Shown here: piece by piece, positions 42,005 to 50,317 of the stretch
Layout of the letters: every line of letters starts with the position of its first letter
Position numbering within the stretch: the stretch's first letter is position 1
From: Bacteroidota bacterium
GTDB lineage: Bacteria; Bacteroidota; Bacteroidia; AKYH767-A; 2013-40CM-41-45
Assembly: GCA_026391945.1 (NCBI GenBank)
Contig: JAPLDA010000016.1
Span: forward strand, 1 to 64,000
Reading direction: 5' to 3'
DNA: 64,000 nt
Program-made: the position numbers and the translations under genes
Notes under the pieces: generated by a model
What the model saw: only the letters and a program-made list of their open reading frames with translations
Told to the model about the DNA's origin: nothing
Database searches by the model: none

Positions 42005-45000
42005 TCAAAAGAAAGCCCTGAACTGAACTCCGCCGGTGTGAACGATGTCTGACCCTTCCGATTTTCTTCCTTCGTAGTTCAAACTTAACTGCATGTAGTT
42101 CGAAAGATTTCGCTGGACAGAAAGATTCCATGTTGTGTTTTTCCCCTTGTGAAGCCCTTCGAGCATGTCATACGCAATGGGAGAATTTTCAAGGGTGTTG
42201 TACGATATCGCGATGTAGTTAAACTTCGCCATGATGCTGCCGGAACTCACCGTCGTGTATTTGATCTCCATTCCCATTTTGTTGCTGAGCATTTTTTCAC
42301 CTGTACTTCCCCCGGTATTTTTCTTTTGAGAATATTTGTATGAGAACGTGGTGCGGAATGACGAAGACGGCTGGAAACTGATTTTAGGTTCCGTCTCATC
42401 CGAAAAGATGTGGTAGTCGCGTGTCGAAAAAAACTGTGAGTTGTTCTGCCGGTCGCTATGCCGGTAATTACCATTGAACAAAAATGAATGCGTGAAGTTC
42501 CACCGGACATTGATCTCGCGGATTGTCTGAACGCGCGACTCAAAGCCATTGGTAAGCAATGATTTTGATTTGTTCTGCTGCCAGGTTATATCCGATCCGA
42601 ATGTTGCATTGCTCCTGTTGAAGAACAATGTATTCCGCACGTTTGAGTTATTCGATACCAAAGAAGTGTCATGGATATTTTGCCTGAACGGGTTGAGTGA
42701 TGAAACGAGTTCTTCATTCTGAGTTTTTTTATCCAGCCGAACGGAAAGCTGGTTGGAAAACCGGGCAACCAGTTTTTGTTTTCCATCCGGAGACTGTATG
42801 ACGGCGGCGGGAGAAAGCGTCAGCACTTCGCTGAACTGGTTGGTGCGTGTGCTGATGTACTGGTTGGTGGGAGTATAAATTTTTATGAAATTAGCATCGC
42901 TTGAAAAAGCAGCCACTTCAAATTCGTTCAGCTGTTTGATGTTATCTCCGTTGTAATCCCTCCATGTATAAGATCCTTGTCCCGCGGCAACTTCGAGGAA
43001 CGAAAATTCTTTTTTCAGCTCCTGCCCCGTTCCCACTTCATAATACGTGGAAGCAGCCAAGGCTCCTTTCCATACGTTCAGGTTGTGATCAATCCTGTTG
43101 AGAAAAGTTTTGGCAGGCTGTTGTTGTGTACGTGTTGAATCATAGACCGACAGCTTCCTGTACGTGGATGTGGTGCGAAGCTGGTTGTTGATGTTCCTGA
43201 GCAATTCTATGGTGAGGTTGATTTCATCGGCGACGGTTGCTGCTTTAAAAACATTCACAACCGGTACATCATCATAACGTTTTTTATAACTGACGGATGC
43301 TTTGGTTTTGGCTGAATCGAGCGTCGCAACATATCCCTGGTATTCGCGGAAATAAAAGCTGTTTGCAAAAAGCATATCCGACGCCGGTTTGAAAAATTCA
43401 TTGTGTTCCGTGTTTTCTTTTCCACCGATAGTCAGCCTCCACACCGGCCGTGAAACATTCAGGTTGTGTCGGTAATAACTCGTCTTATTGAATGAACCAT
43501 TTGTGTTCAGGTAACTGCCGTTGCCGGTGATGTTGATTTTATTCACGGCGATATTGATCCCGGCGGAGTTCATCAATCCATGATAAAGCGTTCCCTTCAG
43601 GTACGATTTGAAGTTGTAACTGAACGAGCCAATGGAACTCCTTGACAGCACCGACTGGAATGAAGTGATGTGTTCGTCGTGGATGGATGAAACAGTTCCT
43701 GTGTTCCAGTCACGTTCAAATTCAACCGGGCGAAAACGTTCCAGCGGTTTAAAATCCTGGTTCACGTATTCGTAGTTAAGAATGGATTGCAGCTTCCACG
43801 ATTTCACAGAATCCCTTCCCAGCGCAGCGATGTTCTCGTACATGAATTTAGCGGCATACCCGGCATCGTTCGATTTATCTTTTGATGAAAACAGGTTGAT
43901 GTCGTTGTTGCTCATGGCGATCTCAAAGGATGCCTTGTTGTTTTTTGAAAACCGGTAATCGGTGCCGAACGTAAAGAGCTGTTGCTTTTTCGGTGTGATG
44001 AGCAATGAAACCGGGGCATAAGATCCCTGGTGAACTCCGCCGATTGGTTCCAGCCATTTGTAAACCCTTCCGTTTGCCGACGTGATGTCCTGCACATAAT
44101 CTCCTTTCCCCTGGCCGACAATGGAAAAAACAACGAGCCACCTGGCGCTGTCAGGATTCACAGAATAAACAAAAATTCCGGCGTACGTTCCGTTCGCTGT
44201 GGTGGAATCTTTTTTCTGGTAAAGAATCTGGTTGGTGTTGAATGCCACCGTATCAGCAGTAGGAAAGAATGCGGAATCGATGTGATCGCCGACGGCATTC
44301 ATCCGTTCTTTTTTTGCACTGTCGAGCTCCATCTGAAGCGGTTGATTCTTGCTGTCCTGTTCCGAATACAGGTTGAATTTGATTTTCAGCTTGTCCTTTT
44401 CAAATTCATCATTGAAATAAATCAGCGAACGCGCATAACTTTTTTCAGAGTATTCAAACTCTACTACGATCCGCGAATCCTTAGTGATCATTCGTTTTGA
44501 AGTGAATGTAATTTGTGCGGTGTTGTAGTCGATGATGTAATCGTTTTGCGTGCCGCGTGTCATGACCTGCCCGTCGATGTACACTTTTTCTGAACCGGCC
44601 AAAATGATGATGAAGGTTTCGTTGTTGCTCCCGTTCAACCGGTATGGTCCCTGGTTCCCTTCCGTAGCGGCGATGGTATTCCGGGAAAACTTTCCTTTCG
44701 ACACAGCACCGCTGATGGTCGTGCGCATGTAGGATTGTTTTTTTTCGTCTTCGCTTTTCCCAAGTTTAAACCGCGTGGTAAACAATCCGCCCTGGCCTTT
44801 CTTCTGGAAATTCATGAAATAACTGTCGGGCCGCCTCAACTCAAAATCACCGGCAACCAGTTTGTTGTTTTCATTCGAAAGCTGGATGTACACTTTATCA
44901 AAATCCTGGAGTTGCTGCGTATTTCCTTCGGGCTGCACCGGGACATTCTCGTCGGTGATGGCAGCAAGGATTTCCACGTTGTCGCTGATCTTTCCTGCCA

Positions 45001-45508
45001 ACTGCAGGTTCAGGCTGGAGTTCACAAACACATCCTGGTTGTTACCGAAGGTGATTCCCCGTGAAATGCTTCCGGCTTTGGTAAGGCCTTCAAACTTAAA
45101 CAGGCCGGCGCTTTCCTGCGATGGCGTATAATAAAACGGGTTGTATCCGGAAGAGCTTTTTAAAATATCAGCATAGTTTTTATGCTGATACGACTGGCTG
45201 AACAAAAACGGAAAAACGCGGTAGGTAATGTTCAGGTCAGCCTGTTGGAGAGAAGAAAAAGCCGGCGAATTTTTTTTCCAGACCAGCCTGCCATTCACTT
45301 CATCCAGCCGGTATGCCGACGTATCCACCAGCCGGTTTTGATGGTCCATGATGAAACAGGAATTCGGAACGATGCTCACCGTATCCAGCTGGATGGTATC
45401 CGCTGCCAATGAAACAGGCTTCACTCTCAGGCTGCTGAAATGCTGCGCCGGAGAATGAAGGCTGAAAAGAAAAAATAACTGCAGAAGAAAAAAATTCCGC
45501 ATCCGCAT
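42005..45508 (-). CDS. Very large outer-membrane beta-barrel protein
   Basis: This 1167-residue protein (start at the Met 45508 or 45502, directly before the signal peptide RNFFLLQLFFLFSLHSPAQ) is beta-rich to the end, finishing in HTGGVQFRAFF with a terminal Phe, as expected of an outer-membrane barrel. The segment LTKAGSISRGITFGNNQDVF with LNLQLAGKISDNVEILAAIT resembles a stretch also seen in SprA/Sov, the giant T9SS translocon, which is about twice as long. It could be a SprA-related paralogue or an independent barrel. I do not assign a function. It stands alone, without a clear promoter. Confidence 0.8.
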   Translation of the reverse strand: MRMRNFFLLQLFFLFSLHSPAQHFSSLRVKPVSLAADTIQLDTVSIVPNSCFIMDHQNRLVDTSAYRLDEVNGRLVWKKNSPAFSSLQQADLNITYRVFPFLFSQSYQHKNYADILKSSSGYNPFYYTPSQESAGLFKFEGLTKAGSISRGITFGNNQDVFVNSSLNLQLAGKISDNVEILAAITDENVPVQPEGNTQQLQDFDKVYIQLSNENNKLVAGDFELRRPDSYFMNFQKKGQGGLFTTRFKLGKSEDEKKQSYMRTTISGAVSKGKFSRNTIAATEGNQGPYRLNGSNNETFIIILAGSEKVYIDGQVMTRGTQNDYIIDYNTAQITFTSKRMITKDSRIVVEFEYSEKSYARSLIYFNDEFEKDKLKIKFNLYSEQDSKNQPLQMELDSAKKERMNAVGDHIDSAFFPTADTVAFNTNQILYQKKDSTTANGTYAGIFVYSVNPDSARWLVVFSIVGQGKGDYVQDITSANGRVYKWLEPIGGVHQGSYAPVSLLITPKKQQLFTFGTDYRFSKNNKASFEIAMSNNDINLFSSKDKSNDAGYAAKFMYENIAALGRDSVKSWKLQSILNYEYVNQDFKPLERFRPVEFERDWNTGTVSSIHDEHITSFQSVLSRSSIGSFSYNFKSYLKGTLYHGLMNSAGINIAVNKINITGNGSYLNTNGSFNKTSYYRHNLNVSRPVWRLTIGGKENTEHNEFFKPASDMLFANSFYFREYQGYVATLDSAKTKASVSYKKRYDDVPVVNVFKAATVADEINLTIELLRNINNQLRTTSTYRKLSVYDSTRTQQQPAKTFLNRIDHNLNVWKGALAASTYYEVGTGQELKKEFSFLEVAAGQGSYTWRDYNGDNIKQLNEFEVAAFSSDANFIKIYTPTNQYISTRTNQFSEVLTLSPAAVIQSPDGKQKLVARFSNQLSVRLDKKTQNEELVSSLNPFRQNIHDTSLVSNNSNVRNTLFFNRSNATFGSDITWQQNKSKSLLTNGFESRVQTIREINVRWNFTHSFLFNGNYRHSDRQNNSQFFSTRDYHIFSDETEPKISFQPSSSFRTTFSYKYSQKKNTGGSTGEKMLSNKMGMEIKYTTVSSGSIMAKFNYIAISYNTLENSPIAYDMLEGLHKGKNTTWNLSVQRNLSNYMQLSLNYEGRKSEGSDIVHTGGVQFRAFF

Positions 45509-45644
45509 GCCGGCTTGGTGTTTTGTTGTAAATGTAAAACGAATAACGCTTGCGTGCTTCACACAATCCGATGAAAATATGAACGGACGAATGAAGCGGA
45601 TGTTTTAGGCATCCGGCGGCCAAAGTCAATTCCAACTGAACGGA

Positions 45645-46361
45645 TCAGGCAATGCCCGCCACGCGTTTTACCAATGCGCGCTTGGCCATGGGAAGAAAAG
45701 TTTCTTCAAAAGGAATGATCATCCCGGTTTCAATGACGTACGTGGCAGGGTTGGGAAGGCTTTTGTTGTACAACAGCAAATCCGATTTAATGGACTCAAA
45801 AGTATTCAGCAGGGTTTTTTCATAACTCATCATATACTGGACATGAATGCCGCGGTAACGTTCGACCGGGTTTTCAAAAATGCTCACATGGTATTCGTAC
45901 ACGCGGGTGTCGGCGAGGTCGCCCTGCCTTAAAAACAAATACCCGCTTTCGTTGTTGAGCGGGACAATGCCGACAGAAAATATCTTCAGGTGATCTTCGA
46001 TGAAATCATAAATTTTCTTTCCCTCCTTCAGGTAAAACTCCATCTGGGGAATGGAATAATCAATGATGCTTTCTATTTCTTTGATGAGGCAATCATCTTC
46101 CGCCAGTTTTTCATAGATGATTTTGAGTTGTTCCAAATCGACCGTCCTGGCGCGGCCGGGGAAGCTCTCGAATAAATTCTTTTTATTTTCCCTCAGCACT
46201 TTCAGGTTGCGGTAATGATCCACGAGGTCAGATAAAAACGGGTACAGGCGCTGCTCTGTAAAATTTTCACTCACATGCTGCAAATAGGCAAGCAACACAT
46301 ACTTTTTATATTCAAAGTCAATGTGATTTTCGGTGATCCAGTTTTTACTCAGCGATTCCAT
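45645..46361 (-). CDS. Conserved hypothetical protein
   Basis: I do not recognise a function for this 238-residue soluble protein. It is mostly helical (KYVLLAYLQHVSENFTEQRL, then DLEQLKIIYEKLAEDDCL) with a short beta part in the second half (FSVGIVPLNNESGYLFLRQG, then RVYEYHVSIFENPVERYRGI) and ends with FLPMAKRALVKRVAG. It lacks a signal peptide and membrane helix. It is found among Bacteroidota as a hypothetical protein. It is divergent from the OmpA lipoprotein gene, with a gap of 155 nt. Confidence 0.7.
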   Translation of the reverse strand: MESLSKNWITENHIDFEYKKYVLLAYLQHVSENFTEQRLYPFLSDLVDHYRNLKVLRENKKNLFESFPGRARTVDLEQLKIIYEKLAEDDCLIKEIESIIDYSIPQMEFYLKEGKKIYDFIEDHLKIFSVGIVPLNNESGYLFLRQGDLADTRVYEYHVSIFENPVERYRGIHVQYMMSYEKTLLNTFESIKSDLLLYNKSLPNPATYVIETGMIIPFEETFLPMAKRALVKRVAGIA

Positions 46362-46516
46362 GTTCCGTTTGTTTCCGGTTGAATCATAACAACGAAGGAT
46401 AAAGAAAAATGTTGCTCACCGTCCTGTTGAAAACATTGAAGGCAGCTTGTTTTTCCTCTTTCTGAATTCCGTTAATTTCGTTCAGTCAAAATTATTCATT
46501 TCAAATTTACAAAACG

Positions 46517-47542
46517 ATGAAGGCAAAGTCAACATTAAACGGGTGGTTTCTTTCAGTTCTTGCTGTAAGTTTCTGGTTGTCATCCTGTGTTCCGGCAAGG
46601 CAATTCGAGGACATGAAGAAAAAAGAAAAAGACTGCCAGGATGAAAACAGCAAACTGAAATCCGACAACCAGCAGTTAGGAACGAAGAATACGGAATTGT
46701 CGGCAGAGGTGGAAGACCTTCAGAAAAGAGTTTCCGGTTTACGGAAAGACACTGCTGAGACCGGAAATTCAATCAGGAGGCTCACGGAACTTTACAACGA
46801 GCTGATGAAATCGTACGACAAGCTTCTCTCCAACAACGAAAAATTGCTGGCTGGGAATACAGCGGAAACAAAAAAGCTGATCGCTCAATTGAGCCAGACG
46901 AGGGAAGATTTGCAGAAGAAAGAAGACCAGTTGAAGAAGGATCAGAAAAATATTGCCGACACCGAAACCCGTCTTGAAGAACTGAAGAACAGCCTGAAAG
47001 AGCGTGAAGCAAAGGTGGCGGAGCTGCAATCGATCCTGAATAAAAAAGATTCTGCTGTCGCCGCGTTAAAGAAAGCGGTGACCGATGCATTGCTTGGCTT
47101 TGAAAACAACGGCCTCACGATTACGCAGAAGAACGGCAAAGTGTACGTTTCTCTTGAAGAACAACTGCTCTTTGCTTCAGGCAGTATCATCGTTGAGAAA
47201 AAAGGTGAACAGGCTTTGAAGCAGCTGGCCGTTGTGCTTGATAAAAACAAAGACATCAACGTGCTGGTGGAAGGACATACGGACGATGTTCCGATTTCCG
47301 GCACGCTGCCAAGCGGAGCGAAGGACAACTGGGAACTGAGTGTACTCCGTGCCACTTCCGTTGTAAAGATCATCACGAAAAATTCCACCGTTGCGCCGAA
47401 CCGGTTAACAGCAGCAGGGAGAGGCCCCTTTGTGCCGGTGGAAACAGGAAGTTCGCCGGAGGTAAAAAGAAAAAACCGACGCACTGAAATCATCCTCACT
47501 CCGAAGCTCGACGAATTGCTGAAAGTACTGGAGACAAATTAA
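46517..47542 (+). CDS. OmpA family lipoprotein with coiled coil
   Basis: The 341-residue protein has a lipoprotein signal with lipid-bearing C24 (FWLSSC), a long coiled coil (about 30-185, rich in Lys/Glu/Gln with regular heptads), and a C-terminal OmpA-like peptidoglycan-binding domain (about 205-330: INVLVEGHTDDVPISG, the NWELSVLRATSVV helix and RLTAAGRGPFVPV then KRKNRRTEI). It should tie the outer membrane to the cell wall with the coiled coil as a spacer. It has a strong terminator downstream. Confidence 0.93.
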   Translation: MKAKSTLNGWFLSVLAVSFWLSSCVPARQFEDMKKKEKDCQDENSKLKSDNQQLGTKNTELSAEVEDLQKRVSGLRKDTAETGNSIRRLTELYNELMKSYDKLLSNNEKLLAGNTAETKKLIAQLSQTREDLQKKEDQLKKDQKNIADTETRLEELKNSLKEREAKVAELQSILNKKDSAVAALKKAVTDALLGFENNGLTITQKNGKVYVSLEEQLLFASGSIIVEKKGEQALKQLAVVLDKNKDINVLVEGHTDDVPISGTLPSGAKDNWELSVLRATSVVKIITKNSTVAPNRLTAAGRGPFVPVETGSSPEVKRKNRRTEIILTPKLDELLKVLETN

Positions 47543-47564
47543 GACCATCCTCAACCCAGGTTTT

Positions 47565-47599
47565 AAAAAAGAGGCGCCCTCAAAAGCGCCTCTTCGTTT
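47565..47599. terminator. Bidirectional terminator between the OmpA and PorG-like genes
   Basis: GAGGCGC (47571-47577) pairs with GCGCCTC (47586-47592), preceded by A6 and followed by TTCGTTT. It suits the convergent genes on both sides. Confidence 0.85.
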
Positions 47600-47654
47600 A
47601 CAGAAAAACTTTTTAAACTTGTTTCATGTTAAATTTTCCTGTATCCCTTCAACA

Positions 47655-48677
47655 TTATTTCAGGCTCAGGTTGGTCCAGATGCCTTTTTTCTTCAGGAGA
47701 AGTTTGTAAGCCACTTCTACACTTAGAAAAGTATAGCTGTCGTTTTTTTTCGGGTTCCCGCGGATGCTCGTGATTGCACCGATGAAACCATTGGTTCCCC
47801 TGCCGGTTGGATCGGAAATGTATTTTGCCAGTTCAAACTTTTCCGGATCCGGGAAAGAAGCTTTCAGTTCTTCGTACGTGGCGTATCGTCCGCTTACATC
47901 ATCGAGGTAATCGGTGAGGAAGTAATAAAAATCAAACTCGGCGGAGAACGTTATTTTTTTATTCATGCCGTAACGCATGCCGAGGCCGAGCGGGAAACCG
48001 ATGTTGGTATAGGAATAAGGTTTCTTGCGATGAATCTCCGTGTTGTATCCCTGGCCTTCCGTCATCCAGTCGCGGAGGTTCGTTTCATACACACCATCTT
48101 TTTTGATGACGTTGCCCGTGCCGTTTGGATTTTCTTCTGCATCACGTATCGTTCCGTCCAACCAGAAATAGTAACGCGAGGCAAGGTCGGGACTTCCCTT
48201 GAACAAGTCAGCTTCGGGAACACCATGATACACTCCGATCCCGGCGAGCAGAAAATAACAAACCTTCTGTTTGTATAATGGAATGTATTTGTTTTTATAA
48301 AAAGTATAGGTAACATGAACCGAAGCTCCGAGTAAATCGTTTCTGAAACTCAGTCCGCGCATGTAGTTGCGAAGCTGCATCCCCTTGTTGCTGCCGATCG
48401 GCTGCGTTTCATCGTATTGCAGCCGGTGCCAGCTCAGCCGCAGCTCTGCTGATAACGAACGGTACATCTTTCCTGTTTTGGAAGGATCGTTAATAAAATT
48501 CCTGATGGTTAACTGGTAGCCGGGGCTTGCTGAGGTGATCGGGAAATACCGTTCGTTCCCGAGATCACCAACGTAATTCACCACGCCGCTGGCGAAACCG
48601 AAATCGGCAACACGCTGCGCGGCGGATTGAAAAAAGCAGGCTAAGATGAAAACCAGGATGAGCAGTTGTTTTCTCAT
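47655..48677 (-). CDS. DUF6089/PorG-like outer-membrane protein
   Basis: The 340-residue protein has a signal peptide (RKQLLILVFILACFFQSAAQ) and a beta-barrel pattern: VADFGFASGVVNYVGDLGNE at the start, then SAELRLSWHRLQYDETQPIG, and a terminal VEVAYKLLLKKKGIWTNLSLK region. It resembles the DUF6089 family, which includes the T9SS-associated PorG barrels, although a direct T9SS role is inferred. Its gene has a real Shine-Dalgarno site (48685-48690), rare in this phylum and this window. Confidence 0.78.
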   Translation of the reverse strand: MRKQLLILVFILACFFQSAAQRVADFGFASGVVNYVGDLGNERYFPITSASPGYQLTIRNFINDPSKTGKMYRSLSAELRLSWHRLQYDETQPIGSNKGMQLRNYMRGLSFRNDLLGASVHVTYTFYKNKYIPLYKQKVCYFLLAGIGVYHGVPEADLFKGSPDLASRYYFWLDGTIRDAEENPNGTGNVIKKDGVYETNLRDWMTEGQGYNTEIHRKKPYSYTNIGFPLGLGMRYGMNKKITFSAEFDFYYFLTDYLDDVSGRYATYEELKASFPDPEKFELAKYISDPTGRGTNGFIGAITSIRGNPKKNDSYTFLSVEVAYKLLLKKKGIWTNLSLK

Positions 48678-48684
48678 GGTTATT

Positions 48685-48690
48685 CCTCCT
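48685..48690 (-). promoter_or_regulatory. Shine-Dalgarno site AGGAGG
   Basis: On the minus strand AGGAGG lies 7 nt before the ATG at 48677 (AGGAGGAATAACCATG context). Other genes here lack such sites, so this one fixes the start with confidence and may give unusually strong translation. Confidence 0.75.
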
Positions 48691-48825
48691 GATTATGAAA
48701 TGATCTTATGAAGGTACGCGGAGAAAATTCAGGCTGCAACAGGTTTTTGACCAACGCCGTATTTCATGGGTGAATAAAAACCGTCGGGAAAGGAAAGGAT
48801 AAAAACGTTATTCTTCCGGGCTTGT

Positions 48826-48833
48826 TATCTTTG
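48826..48833 (+). promoter_or_regulatory. purQ -7 box (TATCTTTG)
   Basis: TATCTTTG ends 17 nt before the purQ ATG at 48851. No purine-responsive leader can fit in the short gap. Confidence 0.55.
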
Positions 48834-48850
48834 CAGCAAATTCAAATCAA

Positions 48851-49558
48851 ATGAAATTCGGTGTCGTTGTATTTCCCGGTTCCAACTGCGACCAGGACAT
48901 GGTGTATGTGCTGGAAACCATCCTGAGGCAAAAGGTTGTTCAACTGTGGCACAAGGATCATGATCTGCAGCATTGCAACATGATTGTTTTGCCCGGAGGT
49001 TTTTCTTACGGCGACTACCTTCGTTCGGGCGCCATCGCGCGGTTTTCCCCGATCATGAAAGAGGTGATGGAGTTTGCTGACAAAGGAGGATTTGTTTTCG
49101 GCGTGTGCAACGGTTTCCAGATCCTATGTGAATCCGGTTTGCTTCCCGGGGCTTTGCTGCACAACGTGCATCACCAGTTCCTCTGCAAAAATGTTTACAT
49201 CCGGGCCGAACACAATGCATCGTTGATTACCTCGAAGATGGATACAAAGAAGGCTTTGAAAATTCCGGTTGCTCACGGGGAAGGAAATTACTATGCGGAT
49301 GAACCGACTTTGAAATCACTGACGGAAAACGGGCAAATACTCTTCAGGTATTGCGATGAAAACGCCGAGGTAACCGAAGCGGCCAACCCGAACGGTGCAT
49401 TAGAGAACATTGCCGGAATCTGCAATGCAGGAAAAAATGTTTTCGGAATGATGCCGCACCCGGAACGCGCTGCCGACAGCAATTTAGGAAATACCGACGG
49501 AAAAATTATTTTTGAATCGCTGCTGAACCTGGTGAAGGCCAGAAGTTTTTTTACGTGA
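48851..49558 (+). CDS. purQ: Phosphoribosylformylglycinamidine synthase glutaminase subunit
   Basis: PurQ provides ammonia from glutamine for the FGAM synthase complex in purine synthesis. The 235 residues show [17 protein letters not shown] at the start, [18 protein letters not shown], the nucleophile C86 in [14 protein letters not shown], and the His/Glu of the triad in [15 protein letters not shown] separate PurQ implies a small PurL and PurS elsewhere. It overlaps the convergent biotin-carrier gene by 8 nt. Confidence 0.95.
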   Translation: MKFGVVVFPGSNCDQDMVYVLETILRQKVVQLWHKDHDLQHCNMIVLPGGFSYGDYLRSGAIARFSPIMKEVMEFADKGGFVFGVCNGFQILCESGLLPGALLHNVHHQFLCKNVYIRAEHNASLITSKMDTKKALKIPVAHGEGNYYADEPTLKSLTENGQILFRYCDENAEVTEAANPNGALENIAGICNAGKNVFGMMPHPERAADSNLGNTDGKIIFESLLNLVKARSFFT

Positions 49559-50048
49559 GGTTCACCAGCACCTGGTTTTTTTCCACCTTATCGCCTTTGA
49601 TGATGTGGATTTTTTTTACGGTGGCGTCGGAAGGTGCTTTCAGGATGTTCTCCATTTTCATCGCTTCCAGAACAATCAGCGCATCGCCCTTCTGAATCTT
49701 CTGCCCGTTTTCAACCATCACTTTCAATACCATTCCCGGCATCGGAGCTTTGATGTCGTCCACCTTCCGGCTTCCGGCCGTATCCATTCCCATCTCATGC
49801 AACAGGTCATCGTACCGGTCTTTTACCGAGACCGAATAAAGATGGTTGTTTACTTTGATCTCAAAAATTTTCTCTTCCTTATTTACCGATACCACTTCTG
49901 CTTCAAAAGAACCACTGTTATGAAGAATGTGGAATTTCCCTTTTTTGAATTCGAGCATGTCGAATTTCATTTCGTTTCCATCCAGCGTGACAAGAGAACT
50001 TTCCCATGTCATCCGGAACTCTTTGTTGTTGACCTTGACATTATACAT
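49551..50048 (-). CDS. Biotin carboxyl carrier protein
   Basis: This 165-residue protein has a C-terminal biotinyl domain (about 95-165: [20 protein letters not shown]) with the biotinylated Lys in LEAMKMEN, and an N-terminal beta-rich part (1-85) of the type in acyl-CoA carboxylases rather than the short AccB. It may serve propionyl-CoA or acetyl-CoA carboxylase, in line with the methylmalonyl-CoA epimerase gene. No biotin carboxylase or carboxyltransferase gene is adjacent, which is unusual for the family. Confidence 0.9.
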   Translation of the reverse strand: MYNVKVNNKEFRMTWESSLVTLDGNEMKFDMLEFKKGKFHILHNSGSFEAEVVSVNKEEKIFEIKVNNHLYSVSVKDRYDDLLHEMGMDTAGSRKVDDIKAPMPGMVLKVMVENGQKIQKGDALIVLEAMKMENILKAPSDATVKKIHIIKGDKVEKNQVLVNLT

Positions 50049-50052
50049 CTTA

Positions 50053-50060
50053 CAAATATA
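50053..50060 (-). promoter_or_regulatory. -7 box (TATATTTG) of the biotin carrier gene
   Basis: On the minus strand TATATTTG ends 4 nt before the ATG at 50048. The transcript would be nearly leaderless. Confidence 0.5.
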
Positions 50061-50121
50061 AGAAACTGTTTAATTTTATATTGTAAAATTGTTTATCGCG
50101 TATTTTGGAGCGAGACAATGA

Positions 50122-50165
50122 AGAGTTTCGAAGCCATAGTGGAACAAACTACGGCAAGAAACTCT
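50122..50165. repeat. Long two-part hairpin
   Basis: AGAGTTTC pairs with GAAACTCT, and inside it GCCATAGT pairs with ACTACGGC with one mismatch, around a GGAACAA loop. It fills part of the 269-nt gap before the M1 peptidase gene and has no T-tract. I see no gene in 50061-50290. Confidence 0.7.
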
Positions 50166-50290
50166 GAGGAAGTCGTAGCCCAAAAGACGCATAAACAAAT
50201 TATTAGATAAATTTTAAACAGCTTCTAACTTTCCCTGAAAATGGAAGTCCCGGGCCATGAAGTCTTCCTTTTTACTACCCGATATAAATT

Positions 50291-50298
50291 TATCTTTG
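50291..50298 (+). promoter_or_regulatory. -7 box (TATCTTTG) of the M1 peptidase gene
   Basis: TATCTTTG ends 19 nt before the ATG at 50318. A T-rich segment lies about 19 nt upstream in place of TTTG. Confidence 0.55.
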
Positions 50299-50317
50299 AC
50301 TCTTCATCTACATGCTC

